64,000 nucleotides of DNA from Heterostelium album PN500 (Eukaryota; Evosea; Eumycetozoa; Acytosteliales; Acytosteliaceae). A program made the translations under genes and the position numbers. The DNA is taken from positions 496,001 through 560,000 of the forward strand of contig NW_008805089.1 in the NCBI RefSeq assembly GCF_000004825.1, read 5' to 3'. The notes under the pieces were generated by a model, which was not told the DNA's origin, did not search any database, and was given only the letters and a program-made list of their open reading frames with translations. This document shows, piece after piece, positions 13,815-26,428 of the stretch; position 1 is the first letter of the stretch; each line of letters starts with the position of its first letter.

Positions 13815-16800
13815 TTAATATCCACCTCTTGATGCAATTCCACCTCGGGGTGCAGCACCTCCACGGGCTGGCATTCCTCCTCTAGGTGCAACTCCACCTC
13901 TGGGTGCAGCACCTCCACGGGCTGGCATTCCACCTCTTGGCGCGCCAGGTTGTGGCAGTCCACCACGTGTCGAGGTGGAGGTAGAGGGTGGCGGTGCACG
14001 GGTTGGTGGTGCGCTACTCTTGAGGAGTTGGAGGTAGTTCGATGGTACCTTACCCTTGCGTCCACGCAGCTCGGCATCCCACCAGTCGCCGGATGACTGG
14101 TCGATGACGGTGAGGATGTCACCCTCCTTGAATGACAGCTCCATGCCGGATTCCGCGTCAAAGTCGTAGAGTGCCTTGGCAGTTGGCTTGGCGGTGGAAG
14201 CACCGCTGCTACTGCTGCCAGCGGCAACCTTTGAGTTCATTGCAGGTCGGTAGATTGGAATGGAAACGACTGGCAATGCCTCGGGTGGAGTGATATTGGG
14301 GACGGTATCAGCTGGCAAACCGTCGTTTGGTGCCAACACCTTGGTTCCCTTGATAGAGGTTTCGGGCTTGACACCCTTCTCGAAAGAGATTTGACGCTCC
14401 TTACCTTTTCCACCTTGTTTGGACGCCTTGATGGCGACACCGATTCCGTTGTTGTAGTTGACACGCACCGCTTTGTATGCCTTCATGAGGGTACCGATAA
14501 ACTCGGACTTTCTACGACATTCAAACATCTGGTCGTGGTCTGTCATTGTCTTTACGATGACGAATCCATCGGACCAACGCGACAACTCGACCGAGACAAT
14601 GTTGGTGAGGAGACATCTACGCTTCTGCACGTAGATCCATGGACGTTTCTTACGGTCCTCTTTGTCTTTGTTCTTCTCGATGGCAATAAAGTAGAGAGCG
14701 ACATCGGTGAGAATCAAAATACGACGTTGCGAACGAGAACGACGGTCGTACTTGTTGACGGCGTGTGAGAACATCATTTTCTCATTGCCATTCTTTTGGA
14801 CGACGTCCTTCAGTGGGAAATTCTCACGGTAGTTGATGTAGTCACCTTGGAATGGACGTTCGATCGAGAGACGACGACGCTCCTTATTGGACTTGAGTGA
14901 ATCGTTTGCCGATTTCTGGATGGAGTAGTAGTAGGACATCAGAGTGAAACGCAAGAAGAAACGTTGTAGTTTGTTGGCGTAGGTGAATACCTTGCGCTCA
15001 CGTAGCTCCTCCAAGTTGAACACAGTCTCTGGCGCACGAATGAAAATCTTGGTTTTTCCCTTGGAGAATTGCTTCGGGTCGAGATCCATCGACTTCAAAA
15101 TCACTTCGCAACCGGCTTCGAATCCACCGGTGAAATTTGGCCAGGTCTCCTTGCAGCACACACGATAACGGTAGAAGAACTTGTCGTAGGTCTGACGGTA
15201 GGCGTAACCGGCACGACGGATACGGACATTCTCTAGCAATCCGAGATACTTGACTTGATGCATGACGAGCGAAGTGTCAAAGTCGTTGGCGCGCTTGTTT
15301 CCGTTGGGCTTGATGCAACGGATGTAATGCGGAGTGCAAGCAGAGAGTGCACGCACCAAAGCACCGATCGATTCCTTGATCTTGAAACCGGCGGTAGTTG
15401 GTTTCTTCTTGTCTTTCTCAGCGTTGATCTCTGGGAACAACTGGGGAATCAGCTTGCTCGAGGTGCACGCAGCCAACTCCACCAAATCGTTGAAGAGCAA
15501 ATCTTTGTTTTTATCGACGAATCCATCGGTGCAGTAGTCTACGTCACCGGCATAATGTTTGATAGTGAAATTACGCGATGCCTGTTGTGCAGACATGTAA
15601 TGTGCGTGTCCACCAAACGATTCGTTCATACGCTGGAGGAACTTGTCGTCGTCACCCTTGGGGAAGTTGCAGACGTCGTCGAGGACGGTGAGGATACCGG
15701 CCGGTTTCTTTGCATCGATCAAATCACAACAGATCTTGTTGTTGAAGTAGTCGATTTGCTCCCATTGGATACCCTCTGCAAAGTACTCCTCTTGCTCCGT
15801 CTTGAGAGTGAGTTCGATGAAGATCTGCTGTAGACGCTCATTGACGTAGTTGATAACCATCTGTTCGAATCCGTTCTTCTCAAAGATTTCGAAACCGTAG
15901 ATATCGAGAATACCAATCATCAACGACGACGAATTGTGCTTGTAGCCAAGAGCAATATTGACACGACCAACAATCCAGTCAAACAGCCTGCTGTACAGTG
16001 CTTTGGCAAGGGCATCACGCGAGTAGTATGCACCCTCTGAATTCTGTGGACATGCATAAGTACTGACACGCGCACTTCTACCTTGAGTACCAGTTGAAAT
16101 CGTTCTATAACACAATGCTTTCTCACAAGATGTAACATCTGTTTGCATCAAAAATGCAAATGTTTCCAAAGACTAAAAAAAAAAAAAAATGACAATAACA
16201 AGTAAAGTTAGTTACTCGTGTTCTTGTTTTATCATTAGAAATATTAATCAACTAAACTTACATTTTCTTGAAGAAGTATCAATTTGAGCTTCATCTTTGT
16301 TGTTATTCTTGAATCCAATATTTCCAAGATTTAGAATGGCAGCAATGAGACGCCATACTTCCTTTTGTTCTTGTTCAGTAACACCAATGACCTTCATGGC
16401 CTTGATTACATCTTGAAACTCTTGTGAATCATCGACACCATCCACTGTATAACATCCACTTGAACTAAGATATTGATATTTATCTGGTGATTCCAATCTT
16501 AATTCATCTATAAAAATATAATATATTGTAAATAAAAAACAAATTCATAGCAATAATAATAATTGTATTTCCATAAAATTATATCTTACTCTTTAATTGA
16601 GCATTGGCACCAGCAAGTAATTGGTAAAAAATATGGAAATTTCTTTCACCTTTTGTTTGATAAACTACACGAGACTGGAAAGGAAAAATAGTAATGGAAA
16701 ATTAATATGTTGTTTTTCAATATTTTTGTTTGTGCAAACACAACAACAACATACTTTTTCTAATAAATAATTTGTTACTCTTCCACCTTCTGGATCACCT

Positions 16801-17397
16801 TTTCCATCGAATTGGACTTCCATATATTTACCAAAACGAGATGAATTGTTATTACGAAGAGTTTTAGCATTTCCAAATGCTTCGAGCAATGGATTCGACT
16901 CTAGAATTACATCTTTAACTCTAGTTACATCAACACCTTTACCACTGACCGCAGCGATGTACTGCATGATCAGCTTGGCCGCTTCGGTCTTACCGGCACC
17001 AGACTCACCAGAGATAATCACACACTGGCTCTGGCCCTCTGCATACATACTACGATACATATCGTCGGCCACCGCATACACGTGTGGTGCCAATTCGTAT
17101 CGGAACTTTCCACGGTACTCCAAGAGATTTCTCTCAGAGTAAAGATTCTTAATCTGTTTAAATGGATTCACTGAAATCAATACATTTCCAATGTATGTCT
17201 ATATATATATAGGAATACACAGTTATAAAAGTTAATTTTCCAAATTCAAACATATCAATAGTTATTCAAAAGGGTGCATCACTTACATAAATAACATCAG
17301 CAGCATAACGTTTCTTTAGATTGTCAAGAATCGAATCATTTGCAATCTTTGACAACATGACCATGTCATCAACACCATGTTGACTTTTATAGGCCAT
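13815..17397 (-). CDS. myoB: Class I myosin heavy chain (TH1-SH3-RGG tail), myosin IB-like
   Basis: Five exons: 17397-17287, 17198-16755, 16674-16590, 16507-16262 and 16172-13815; about 1,080 aa. Motor: P-loop GESGAGKT (residues 101-108), switch I region [10 protein letters not shown], switch II LDIYGFE, actin-binding [16 protein letters not shown]. The TEDS-rule site is Ser332 in RVSTY, which fits a PAK/MIHCK consensus; I recall Ser332 as the TEDS site of Dictyostelium MyoB, the main reason for the symbol. Then a degenerate IQ, a basic TH1 membrane-binding domain, an SH3 ([10 protein letters not shown]...GDWWDAE...VPSNYLQ) and a C-terminal array of [11 protein letters not shown] units. The protein drives actin-rich protrusion, phagocytosis and macropinocytosis. 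Oddity: exon 4 ends in phase 1 at a GTAAGT donor, while the obvious exon 5 acceptor needs phase 0. The next in-frame AG (16140-16139) would drop 11 family-like residues. Confidence 0.9.
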
Positions 17398-18626
17398 TTT
17401 TTATTCGAATGTTTTAGTGTTTTGTTGTTTTACTTTGATTATATATATAGTTGATTTGAAATAAATAATTAATTTTACACAAAATTATAAAATATTAAGC
17501 TATTACTACTCTACTACTATGAATTGATTTACTAAATTAATATACTTTGAATGATCAATGATGATTTTGAATTATTATTAACTTACCTTGATTGTAATGA
17601 ATAACTAAATATATTAAAATTCTTTTTGTTTTAAATAATAAAAAGGTAAGTTAACAATAAAAAATAAAATTTTGTTATTGTCTCGATGCCAATGGTGATT
17701 GTGTGTGGTTTTTGATATGGTTTTTTGTTTTTAAGGTGGTGATCGTGGTGTGAATGAAACGGGAAGAAGAAGCAGTGATGATACAAAGCAATAAATAAAA
17801 TTGTAAGAATTGAATTGAATGTGTGTTCCTAAAACATGTAATAAATAAATACTAAATAAATTAGAAAGTTGTGTTTGTTGTTGTATATACACCAATCTTA
17901 TTTACACAAGTTAAGTTATATTGTTATTATTATTATTATTGTTATTGTTAATGTTATTATTTATTGTTATTATTATTATTATTGTTAATATTTGCTAATC
18001 TTAATCTAATTATTTTTAATATTAGTCAATATATAAATAGATAGATAGATAGAATAATAAAAACAATAATAAATAAAAAAGAAAATAAAATAAAATAAAA
18101 TAAAAGAAGAAGAGGAAAGTAAAAGTTAAAGGATCAAATTGAGATTAAATTGATTGATTGATTTGATTTGATTTGGTTTAGTTTTTTTTTTGTTTCTCTC
18201 TTTTTGAATTTTGCCACGGCTGACAGACAAAACAATTGATTATCCAAAGAGAAAAGGGTGTGTTGTTCTATGATGGCCAACACAAACAGTAATAGATGCG
18301 CCAAAGTTATAAACAATTTCACATAAAAATTAAAAAATTTTAAATCCATTTACAAAAATTTATTTGAAAAATGGGTTTTTTTTTTTTTGAAAAATCTACC
18401 ACCATTTTCATTTTTTTGATTGCCCAAAAGTTAAGTTTTGTTTTTGTTTTTAAATTATCGATTCAGAAATTCAAAGAAACTATTATATTAATAATTAATT
18501 AGGTTTTTTTAAAGATTGATTTAATTTATTATTCGGTTTTTTTTATTTTAAAGACAACAACGATGTCATCTTTAAAAATTATATACATTATTGTTATTTT
18601 GAAAAGCAACACTGAATGTGTTTGAA
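17398..18626. other. Upstream region of the myosin I gene
   Basis: 1.2 kb of AT-rich sequence between two minus-strand genes. It holds ATT/GTT trinucleotide arrays (about 17925-17995), a short AGAT array (about 18036-18053) and poly-A/T tracts. No gene is recognised. It should include the myosin I promoter and the 3' region of the PCMT-BTB gene. Confidence 0.6.
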
Positions 18627-21301
18627 TTAAAATAAAGGTGAAGTTGGCACTGAGGTTCCTGTTCCTGTTCCCACTGGTTGTTTGTTGACCACTTTTTTAA
18701 AGTATTGACAGCATTCAGAGAGACAATTCACTATTAGATCTTTGTCCAATTGTTTAAATGATTCCATTTTCGAAACTGTATCAAATTCCTAAAAATAATA
18801 ATAATTTTAATTTAGATTAACAAACAAGTTAGATTAGATAGATATATAATAAAATATCTTTTGATCCAAACACAAAAGTCGAGATTGATATTTTTAAATT
18901 TATATTAATATAAAACAAAACAAAAGTAAAAAGAAAATCCCAAGTACTGATGTTGTGTTGGTTTGGGATTTCTGATCACACAATCAAAAAGTTTATAAAA
19001 ATTTAAAAAAACTATCTTTTGTGGGTGTTGGTCCAATCTTACCTCAAATATCTTTTCCATGCAAACTGCTTTCAGCTGAAGAGCATTATAGTTTGAACTG
19101 GCTTGTAAAAACGAAGACACATTCGAAGAGTCTAAAACACCTACCAAGAACTCTTCACACAGACTCTTTAAGCAATTATCATTAAAATAATCAGAGACAC
19201 ACATCAAATCTATAACATTATCACTATTGATAATTGATTTATCACCACTATATATATAAATATTGTTTTAAAGAAGTAATTAGTCAATAAAGTTGTAGAA
19301 TAACCTGAAAATATTCTTATCAGTATAATGTAAAAACATACCTATATACAAATCTAATATACTCTATAAAACTAGATAGATCGAAAGGACCATGTATTTC
19401 AATCATATCACTGAACGTCTCTTTCATACCGGAAGTAAAGAATGACTTGAAAAACTTGGATCTTGACTTTAGTATAAGTTTATGACATTTGATTTTACTT
19501 CTACATTATTTAGTTTAGTTTAGTTTAGTTGGTTGGTTAATTAGATTGTTATGATATTCAAATAACAACACTTAACACTTAACACTTACCCACCAACTGA
19601 TAGAGTTATGTCAGAGTTCAATGAGGAAGTCGATAGTTCCAACATTTGAGTTTGTAAGGTGCGTTTGGCGGTGCATCGCAGTTGTTCAAAGTGATGTTTG
19701 GTCTTTGGGGTGACCATTGTCAGTTTGTCCGAGTCGCTTTGGACCTCTTTGTAGAGCTCGAGTAACTCTTGACAATAGGCAAGCAGTTCCAACTGCTCGA
19801 AATACTGGCATACCAGTACGACGCTGGAGAGTCGCTCTCTGAATGCAAGTACCGCTTTCTGATTGATTACCTCCATTGGCTCCTCGCCACAATACATATA
19901 GTTCATCACGATCATAACACTCTCATAGTCAAGCTCGATCGGTAACTCTATCACGCTCTGCTCTTCTATCGATTCAAAGTATTTCGGTGCTCGCACTCTG
20001 AGGAACAGTTTATGAGCGTTGATCTTTCTTTGCTTTTCATCGGCCATCACCATGAAAATGATATCGGAATCCAATTCGCTATTCACCAAATTTCCAAAAG
20101 ATTTCGACAGATTCTCCGACGGAATCTTTATCTCTAATTTCCTCTCTGTGTAATAATAATAACAATATGAGTTTATCATTCATTCATTCATTCAATTACA
20201 TTTATAGCTACTTACCTCTTTCCACTAGAAAGTTTGCATTCTCAATTTCTTGATCGGTTGGTATCTGTAGTTCAGAGTATCTTACTCCCAGGAGAGTGGT
20301 CTTGGTGTACTCACCCTTCTCATCCTTTGTATACTTTCTCAGTTCATCAGAGATTGGAATAATGAGAATACCATTGGGCGCCAATCTATCCAATATTCTT
20401 GCCATCATTTTTTTTGGACATGCTGACCCTACATACTAAATGAAAAATGTCAGAGACATAAACCTATAGATAACAAAACTTAAAATAAACTGAATATTTA
20501 TAAATATAGTTATATTTACAATTCTATCATAAAGAATATCATCCCTATCTGGTAGAAAACAATTCCTTAACTTGAATTCGACATTACTCAAATCGATACC
20601 GGATTTATTTGAGAATCTAATTTGATTGTCTCTACCGAAATTCAAAATCTCTTCACTGATTTCTAGTCCATGACTTTGTCCGTATGGACCAACTAAGTAT
20701 CCAGCTAGCTATATTCTAGTTAGTTAATATCACTATTTAAGTAAGATAATGTTAAAAAGGATGATAATTACACATGTAAAATGTCCACATCCACTACCGA
20801 TATCAAGGAACTTATTACCAGGTTTGATATCCAACTCTGCTAAACAATTTATATAAATCTATGTTTTGTGTGACTGTTATTTTTTTTTTTGTTTAAATAA
20901 TATGTAAGTAAGTAAGATTACTACTTACATGTGGAGCAGAAATATTGAATCCTAATCTACTACATCTAATCTATTTATATATATTAACAGTGTTAATAAA
21001 AAAAATAATAAAAATAAACTTAAAACCAAACATACAGGTGAATCATGATAAGCTTGTTCGGTAAGTTCTTCAGGTATGAAATCACCTCTTGGTATAGTAA
21101 TTAATGCATCTATAACTTCTAGATTATCTATTGAATACTTTGATTTCAACTTCTCTATGAGCTCTTCATTGCTTGAGTAATTGGTTTCTACTATTATATT
21201 TATATTTTGTTTTTAATATGGTTAATAAAAATCATTGTTAAATGTTTGAAATTTAACAAATGTTTACCAAAATGATTAAAAAACTGTAAATAGTTATCCA
21301 T
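18627..21301 (-). CDS. Protein-isoaspartate methyltransferase-like domain fused to two BTB domains
   Basis: Ten exons join in frame with GT-AG introns: 21301-21268, 21190-21036, 20970-20929, 20858-20772, 20708-20520, 20435-20216, 20145-19590, 19500-19342, 19247-19043 and 18788-18627; 602 aa. Residues 1-250 read as a PCMT-fold SAM methyltransferase: PRGDFIPEEL, HDSP, GFNISAPH (substrate loop), FLDIGSGCGHFT (SAM motif I), YDRIYVGSACPKK and LAPNGILIIPI. A first BTB/POZ domain follows (DSDIIFMVMADEKQRKINAHKLFL...YMYCGEEPME). A second begins with SDITLSVGGSKIKCHKLIL and has its own BACK-like helices. BTB domains usually bind CUL3, so the protein may present isoaspartyl-containing proteins to a ligase, much as human PCMTD1/2 combine a PCMT fold with a cullin-binding box (inference). 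The SAM motif looks intact. Divergent from the TRPC4AP-like gene. Confidence 0.85.
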
Positions 21302-21886
21302 TTTATGATATCTATATAGATATTAAGAAATTATAAATAAAAGTATTTAAGCTCAACAAACTATGGACTATTCTAATATTAAATTAAAAACAATTATTAT
21401 TTAAAATAATTAAAAAAAAAAAACAATATAAAAAAGTAGAAGATTTAGTATTTCTAAGTTATCTTTTTTATCATCACACATATATTAATATCAAAATGTT
21501 ACTGTGTTCTACAACAAAATGAAAAAGTGAATGTGTGTATTTATATGTCTGTTTTGTTAATATACTACTATTTTTAAAAATGTTTTATAGTGTGTTCAAT
21601 AAAAAAAAATTTAATATAAATCAAAATTAAGAAATAAATAAATAAATCAATTAAAAAAATCAAAAATTAATTATCTCAAATAGATTAAATTCACAAAAAA
21701 TTGAGAAAAAGGATTGGTTTGGACAAAGAACATGTTTTGCTATCCAAAAAAACAAAAATATCCAAAAAAAATTAAAATAAATGAATATTCTTCTTTTTGT
21801 TTCTATTCAATAAATCAATAAAGGTTCCAAGTAAAGACTTAATCATCATAATAATATTATATTTATAAATATATATTATCAAATAT
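21302..21886. promoter_or_regulatory. Divergent promoter region, PCMT-BTB and TRPC4AP-like genes
   Basis: 585 bases of A/T-rich sequence between two divergent genes, with A/T tracts only. No distinct motif is recognised. A shared promoter is inferred from orientation. Confidence 0.4.
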
Positions 21887-24622
21887 ATGAATAATAAGAA
21901 TGAACTCAATGATCGTCTCTTTTTATGTGAGATTGCAAGATCCACAAAGTCTATCAGTAGACGTCTGGATTCACCGGTCTTGCTAGAGGGTTTCTCAAAC
22001 AAGACAAAAAAGATAATGGATCTACTTATTAAGCTAAGAAAATATTATATTATAAAACATATATTAATGGTAAGAAAAAGAATAGATAATCAAATCAAAG
22101 ATAATCAAAACAAAACAAAACAAAGAAATAGAATCTAATATATATACATATATATATATGTTATGTTTTTATGTTCTCATTTTCTTTAGATAAAGACTTT
22201 GTTGGAAGATCTTAGAGTGTTATTGTTAATCAATGAAAAGATGTCATTTGAATTGGTTTCACTGCATGGTCATTTCTTGATAGTCGATATATTGCTTGAT
22301 ATCAAATCGCTAAAGAGTGGCGCTGACAAGGACAACGGTGAAACCACTACAATCAAACGTGAAGATAAGAATATCATTGATATTCTCTCGAGATTGTATG
22401 CGATCATCAACGAGGTATCGTCGATACCACACATACACGAATGGATCATCAACAACGATGAGTTGATGAACAACCTCTTCCATTCATTACATGCAATCGA
22501 ACCATTGGATTCTGCAATTGCAAGTATTAATGTAAGTATTAATATCAATATCATTATCATTATTAAATCTAACTATCAAATATGATTGTTATTACAAAGG
22601 AAATATTATTATATAATCAAACACAATATGTATACGATTTAAGAAAGATTAAGAATATCTACAAGTTGATATCAGAGCTATCGAGTGTTAGACTATTCAT
22701 ATTCTTAAAGATCATATCGACTTGTATCTATATTCCCGATCCATACGATGCACCTACCATTCAACAATCCATTCAACTCAGAAACAATATAAATACATTA
22801 TATAATACAAATCAATGTAAGGAAAATGAACAATAACTATCAAACATTCAATCAATCAATCAATCGATTATTAATAATGTAAATATATTTGTGTATGACC
22901 ATATATAGCATTAGTATTAAATTCACCATGTTTATTAGAGAAGCTTTGTATATTATTAAGAAAATCAACGGAAAATGATTGGGTATCACCATCGCTACGA
23001 AAAGGTGCAGGTATCTCTACGAATCAAGACGATTGGAATCAATTGGATAGAGTGACACGAATTAGTTTCACCAACGACCAGCTGCTACAGATTATTGAGA
23101 GTTTGAATCTCGAAATGCAAATGGGCGACCAAGAGGATCCCTATCAATTCCTCAGTGATTATTCAAAGTCATCGTATCAATCCGATCTACTTCTCACTCT
23201 CTACGGACTTGCAAACGGTCCGCGTAAGATCCAAGTACTATCGGCACTGGAAAGATTCGGATTCATAAAGATACTACATACAATTATAACAACCATAGAT
23301 TGGACTAAATCTGAATTCAATGAAGAGTATGATATTTATTTAATTATAAATAATAATAATAATAATAATAATAACAACAAAAACAACAACATTTATATTA
23401 ACTTTATTATTTATCATTATTAAGTAATGATGCATTAAGAGTTAATCCACATTATATTAAAAAAATACAGTTACTGCGGTTCGTTTATCTTTATTTCGAT
23501 GTAGAGACCATTGCCAATCTAAATGGTTGTCTAATCATTTCACAACACGAGAGAAATGTCATCAATGGACTGGAGCAACCAAAAGAAGGTGAAATATATT
23601 GGATTCAAACACTTTATGATTCTTTTTTGAAATGTGGATTTATTGAAAAAGAAAGGTAAGTAGAAGAGGAACAAAGAGGAACAAAAGAACAAACAATATA
23701 TTTGACAGTTAAATTAACCTTTTTTTGAACTCATAATATGATTAGAACTTTCTTAACTTGTTGTATACAATCATCTTTTAGAGTACCAAATTGTAATGTT
23801 GCACCATATCTTGCAAAGCAAGGATTGCTCAATTCTTTATTCAGAGAGCTCCTCTCTGGCAAAACTATGTTCTATCAAATGAATTTCGATATATTGGGAG
23901 AGTTACTCAAGAACGACCGACATCTTTATCGTACACTCAATCAAATATGCATAGACGAACCAGAGTCATTTTCGATTCTTCGAAACATCATACTTTTAAA
24001 TATTATAGATGCCAATGTTTTTATTAGAGCGATTCTACTCTCTCATTTTAATTTAAAGAAGAATAATCTATTGGATACTGTAAGTTGGTTAGCTATTATC
24101 ATAAATTAATTTCATTTTATTGACTTACATAAAATACTTCTTTATAAATTCAAATAATTTCTATAGAATGTAGATTATGTATTATTTAATTTTGTTTATT
24201 ATGAAAAGAGACCTGAAATCTTGGAGAAGTTAGTTTACAGTTTATCACTTAATAATTTATTTCTTCAGAATCTATGTTGTGTAAATACTTTTTTAATTAT
24301 TTCTAATACTTTCAAAGAGAGAAGGCCATTTCGATGAATCATTAGCAGTATGTTATAATTTAATATTATTACCTATAGAGTAATTGCTTTCATATTAATA
24401 TCTTATTTTATTTAATAGATTCTAGAGGAAATAGATAAAAAAACACATGATTTTATTGATAGAACGTTGGAACTTTATTCAGTTTGGAAAGATTTCTACA
24501 ATTTGAATTCGAGGGATGCATTCAGCATTGAATTCTCTTCAAAGTTTTCATTCAATGAATTCAATGAGATTGTAGAGTTTTTGACAGTCACCTATGGCAA
24601 CACAAATAAAACAATACAATAA
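21887..24622 (+). CDS. TRPC4AP (TRUSS) homologue, DUF3689-type CRL4 adaptor
   Basis: Exons: 21887-22069, 22190-22531, 22600-22816, 22909-23326, 23425-23655, 23746-24079, 24167-about 24347, 24419-24622; about 690-700 aa. The order of conserved blocks matches my memory of human TRPC4AP: NEILLYNQ..VYDLRKIKNIYKLI (human LIEDILGVKKEMIRLDEVPNL), VNPHYIKKIQLLRFVYLYFD (LKIQFLRLLQSF), AKQGLLNSL...MNFDILGELLK (LKRGLLEHI...SYFDLLGELMK), DANVFIRAILLS (DSNMLVRCVTLS), LQNLCCVNTFLII (TQENVSCLNTSLVIL) and LYSVWKDFY...FSFNEFNEIVEFL. In animals TRPC4AP is a DDB1-CUL4 substrate receptor and TNF-receptor/TRPC partner; a ligase role here is inferred. Oddity: after FLIISNTFKE the frame shifts by one base near 24313-24320 to reach GHFDESLA, which splices in frame into the last exon. 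The only canonical alternative is a 37-base intron (24281-24317) that would remove the conserved CVNT segment. Confidence 0.8.
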
Positions 24623-24916
24623 ACATGAGTTAAATAAGACCAACACTAACATCATTGATATATTTTTAATATTGAAAAAAACTATGAGAGGACATGTGAT
24701 GAAAAAGTTTAAGTCTGGGTTTTAGGTTTGCTAACGGACGAATCACTGGTCATTGTCAGAATATATAGCTCTTGAATCAAATAAGAACATTTTCTTAAAT
24801 TTTATTTACTTTTCTAAAATTATAATAAACTATTAATAATTTTATTATACTAATACTAATCGAATTATTTAATGATTATATATAATAATAATATTTTTTA
24901 TTTTTTAAATATTTAA

Positions 24917-25902
24917 TTAAACATCAATTGGCCTGGACATTTCATATTCATTTAATTTGTTATTAAGATTGAAATGTTTGTAAACTGAAATAATTGTTTC
25001 CTCTTCATCTGGAAGCAATGCCATAATATTTGGGAATTGTAGAGAAAGTTGTTTCATGAGCTCAATACCTTTTTCCACCGATTCGAAATGAGCGTATCCA
25101 ATTAGATTTCTTGTTTTATACATTAAGAGGTAGGTTCTACCGGGTTCTCCACTGTCTCTGTCATCGTCAACCAACGACCAACACTCGAGATTGTCAGGAT
25201 CGGTAATTAAACATTTCGGTTGGTATTCCCATGGTGTTTCACAAATTGGTTTTGGCGAGAGTCGGTCGATTGGAATATCTTTGCCTTTCAAAACCAACAC
25301 TTTATTGCGATTGGAAACAACTTGATCCTCTTGATGTTGCTCCGACGACGCTATACTACCAGCGAAAACCATTAAAGTTCGATCGATTTTGAAGCCACTC
25401 TTTTCGTAGCATTTGATTGCTCTGTCATTCATTGTAATCACCTCCAATATCAATTTGTCAAGTCTATATGGTTCAGCCTTTAGTAATTTAACTGAAAAGT
25501 CAATCATCCGATTGGTTAATCCACCTCTTCTATATTCTGGTTGTACACCTATTTATTTATAAATCATTATTTTAGTTATTTCTTTTTTTTTTCAGTAATA
25601 AACAATCAAATATATTTACCTGTAGCAATGTTAAAGGCAACACGCTGACCATTTTTATTAGAATCGATACACCATAGAACTATTCCTACTAATTCATTGG
25701 TTTCGACATCGAATGAACCAATGGATGCCTTGTAATCGATCATTCCAACTCGCCATCTATTTTCGAAATACTGTGTTTCAAGAGCTTGGAAACTGACGAA
25801 ATAGTCAATAAAAGCTTTCTTTAAGCATACAACTATACTGTCAGCACTGTTATTCTCTAAAGTTTTAAACACACAATTTTTCTTTGACTCAACCGATATC
25901 AT
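24917..25902 (-). CDS. GNAT-family N-acetyltransferase
   Basis: Two exons: 25902-25620 and 25548-24917, joined in phase 1; 304 aa. The N-terminal half carries a GNAT fold. ELVGIVLWCID and VAFNIATG form the central strands. GVQPEYRRGGLTNRMI is motif A, with the R-x-x-G-G-type acetyl-CoA pyrophosphate loop. The intron falls inside motif A. EVITMNDRAIKCYEKSGFK is the classic motif B end (N-x-x-A...YEKxGF). The C-terminal half (about residues 170-304) contains a second region with VEKGIELMKQL and is not clearly catalytic. The acyl acceptor cannot be named. No signal peptide or membrane segment is visible. Convergent with the TRPC4AP-like gene and divergent from the small Cys-rich gene at 26429. 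Confidence 0.87.
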
Positions 25903-26428
25903 CTTTAAATTATTCTTTAAGATTTATTTGTTTTTACGAAAAAGGATTTGTGCAAATAAAAAAAAAAATTGATCAATCTACAAAAATTCAAAGCAAATTT
26001 CCCAACCAAATGTTTATTAAAAAAGATTTTTTTATTTTTTTGTTTTGTTCAAAAGTTACACCTCATGGATCATCAAGTTGTGACTTAAGATAAAATGTTA
26101 ATTTGGTTTAGACAAACAAATAGGAATTGTTAATTTTTTCCAAATTGTTGGGAAGCTGATAACTATTGTATTTTTAGATTCGACCTTAAATAAACATAAA
26201 GTTATAACTTTATCGAATAGGCTTGAATTCAATCTTTAAAAGACCGATAACTTATAATATAATATGATTGTAAAAATTTCTTTAACCAATTTTTAGATCT
26301 GCTAAAAAAAATTTAAAAATTACGATCTTGAAAAGAACATTATTAAGATTTATATATCACATAACCTTAAAAACAACAAATAAAAATAATAATAAAATAA
26401 ATATTTATTTTAAAAACCATTGTATACA
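25903..26428. promoter_or_regulatory. Divergent upstream region of GNAT and Cys-rich genes
   Basis: 526 bases of A/T-rich sequence separating two divergent genes. No gene and no clear motif are seen in it. Confidence 0.4.

Noticed and set aside
24281-24317. 37-base intron in the TRPC4AP homologue
   Set aside because: Would be far shorter than the other introns here and remove residues matching the conserved CLNTSLVIL segment; kept only as an alternative.
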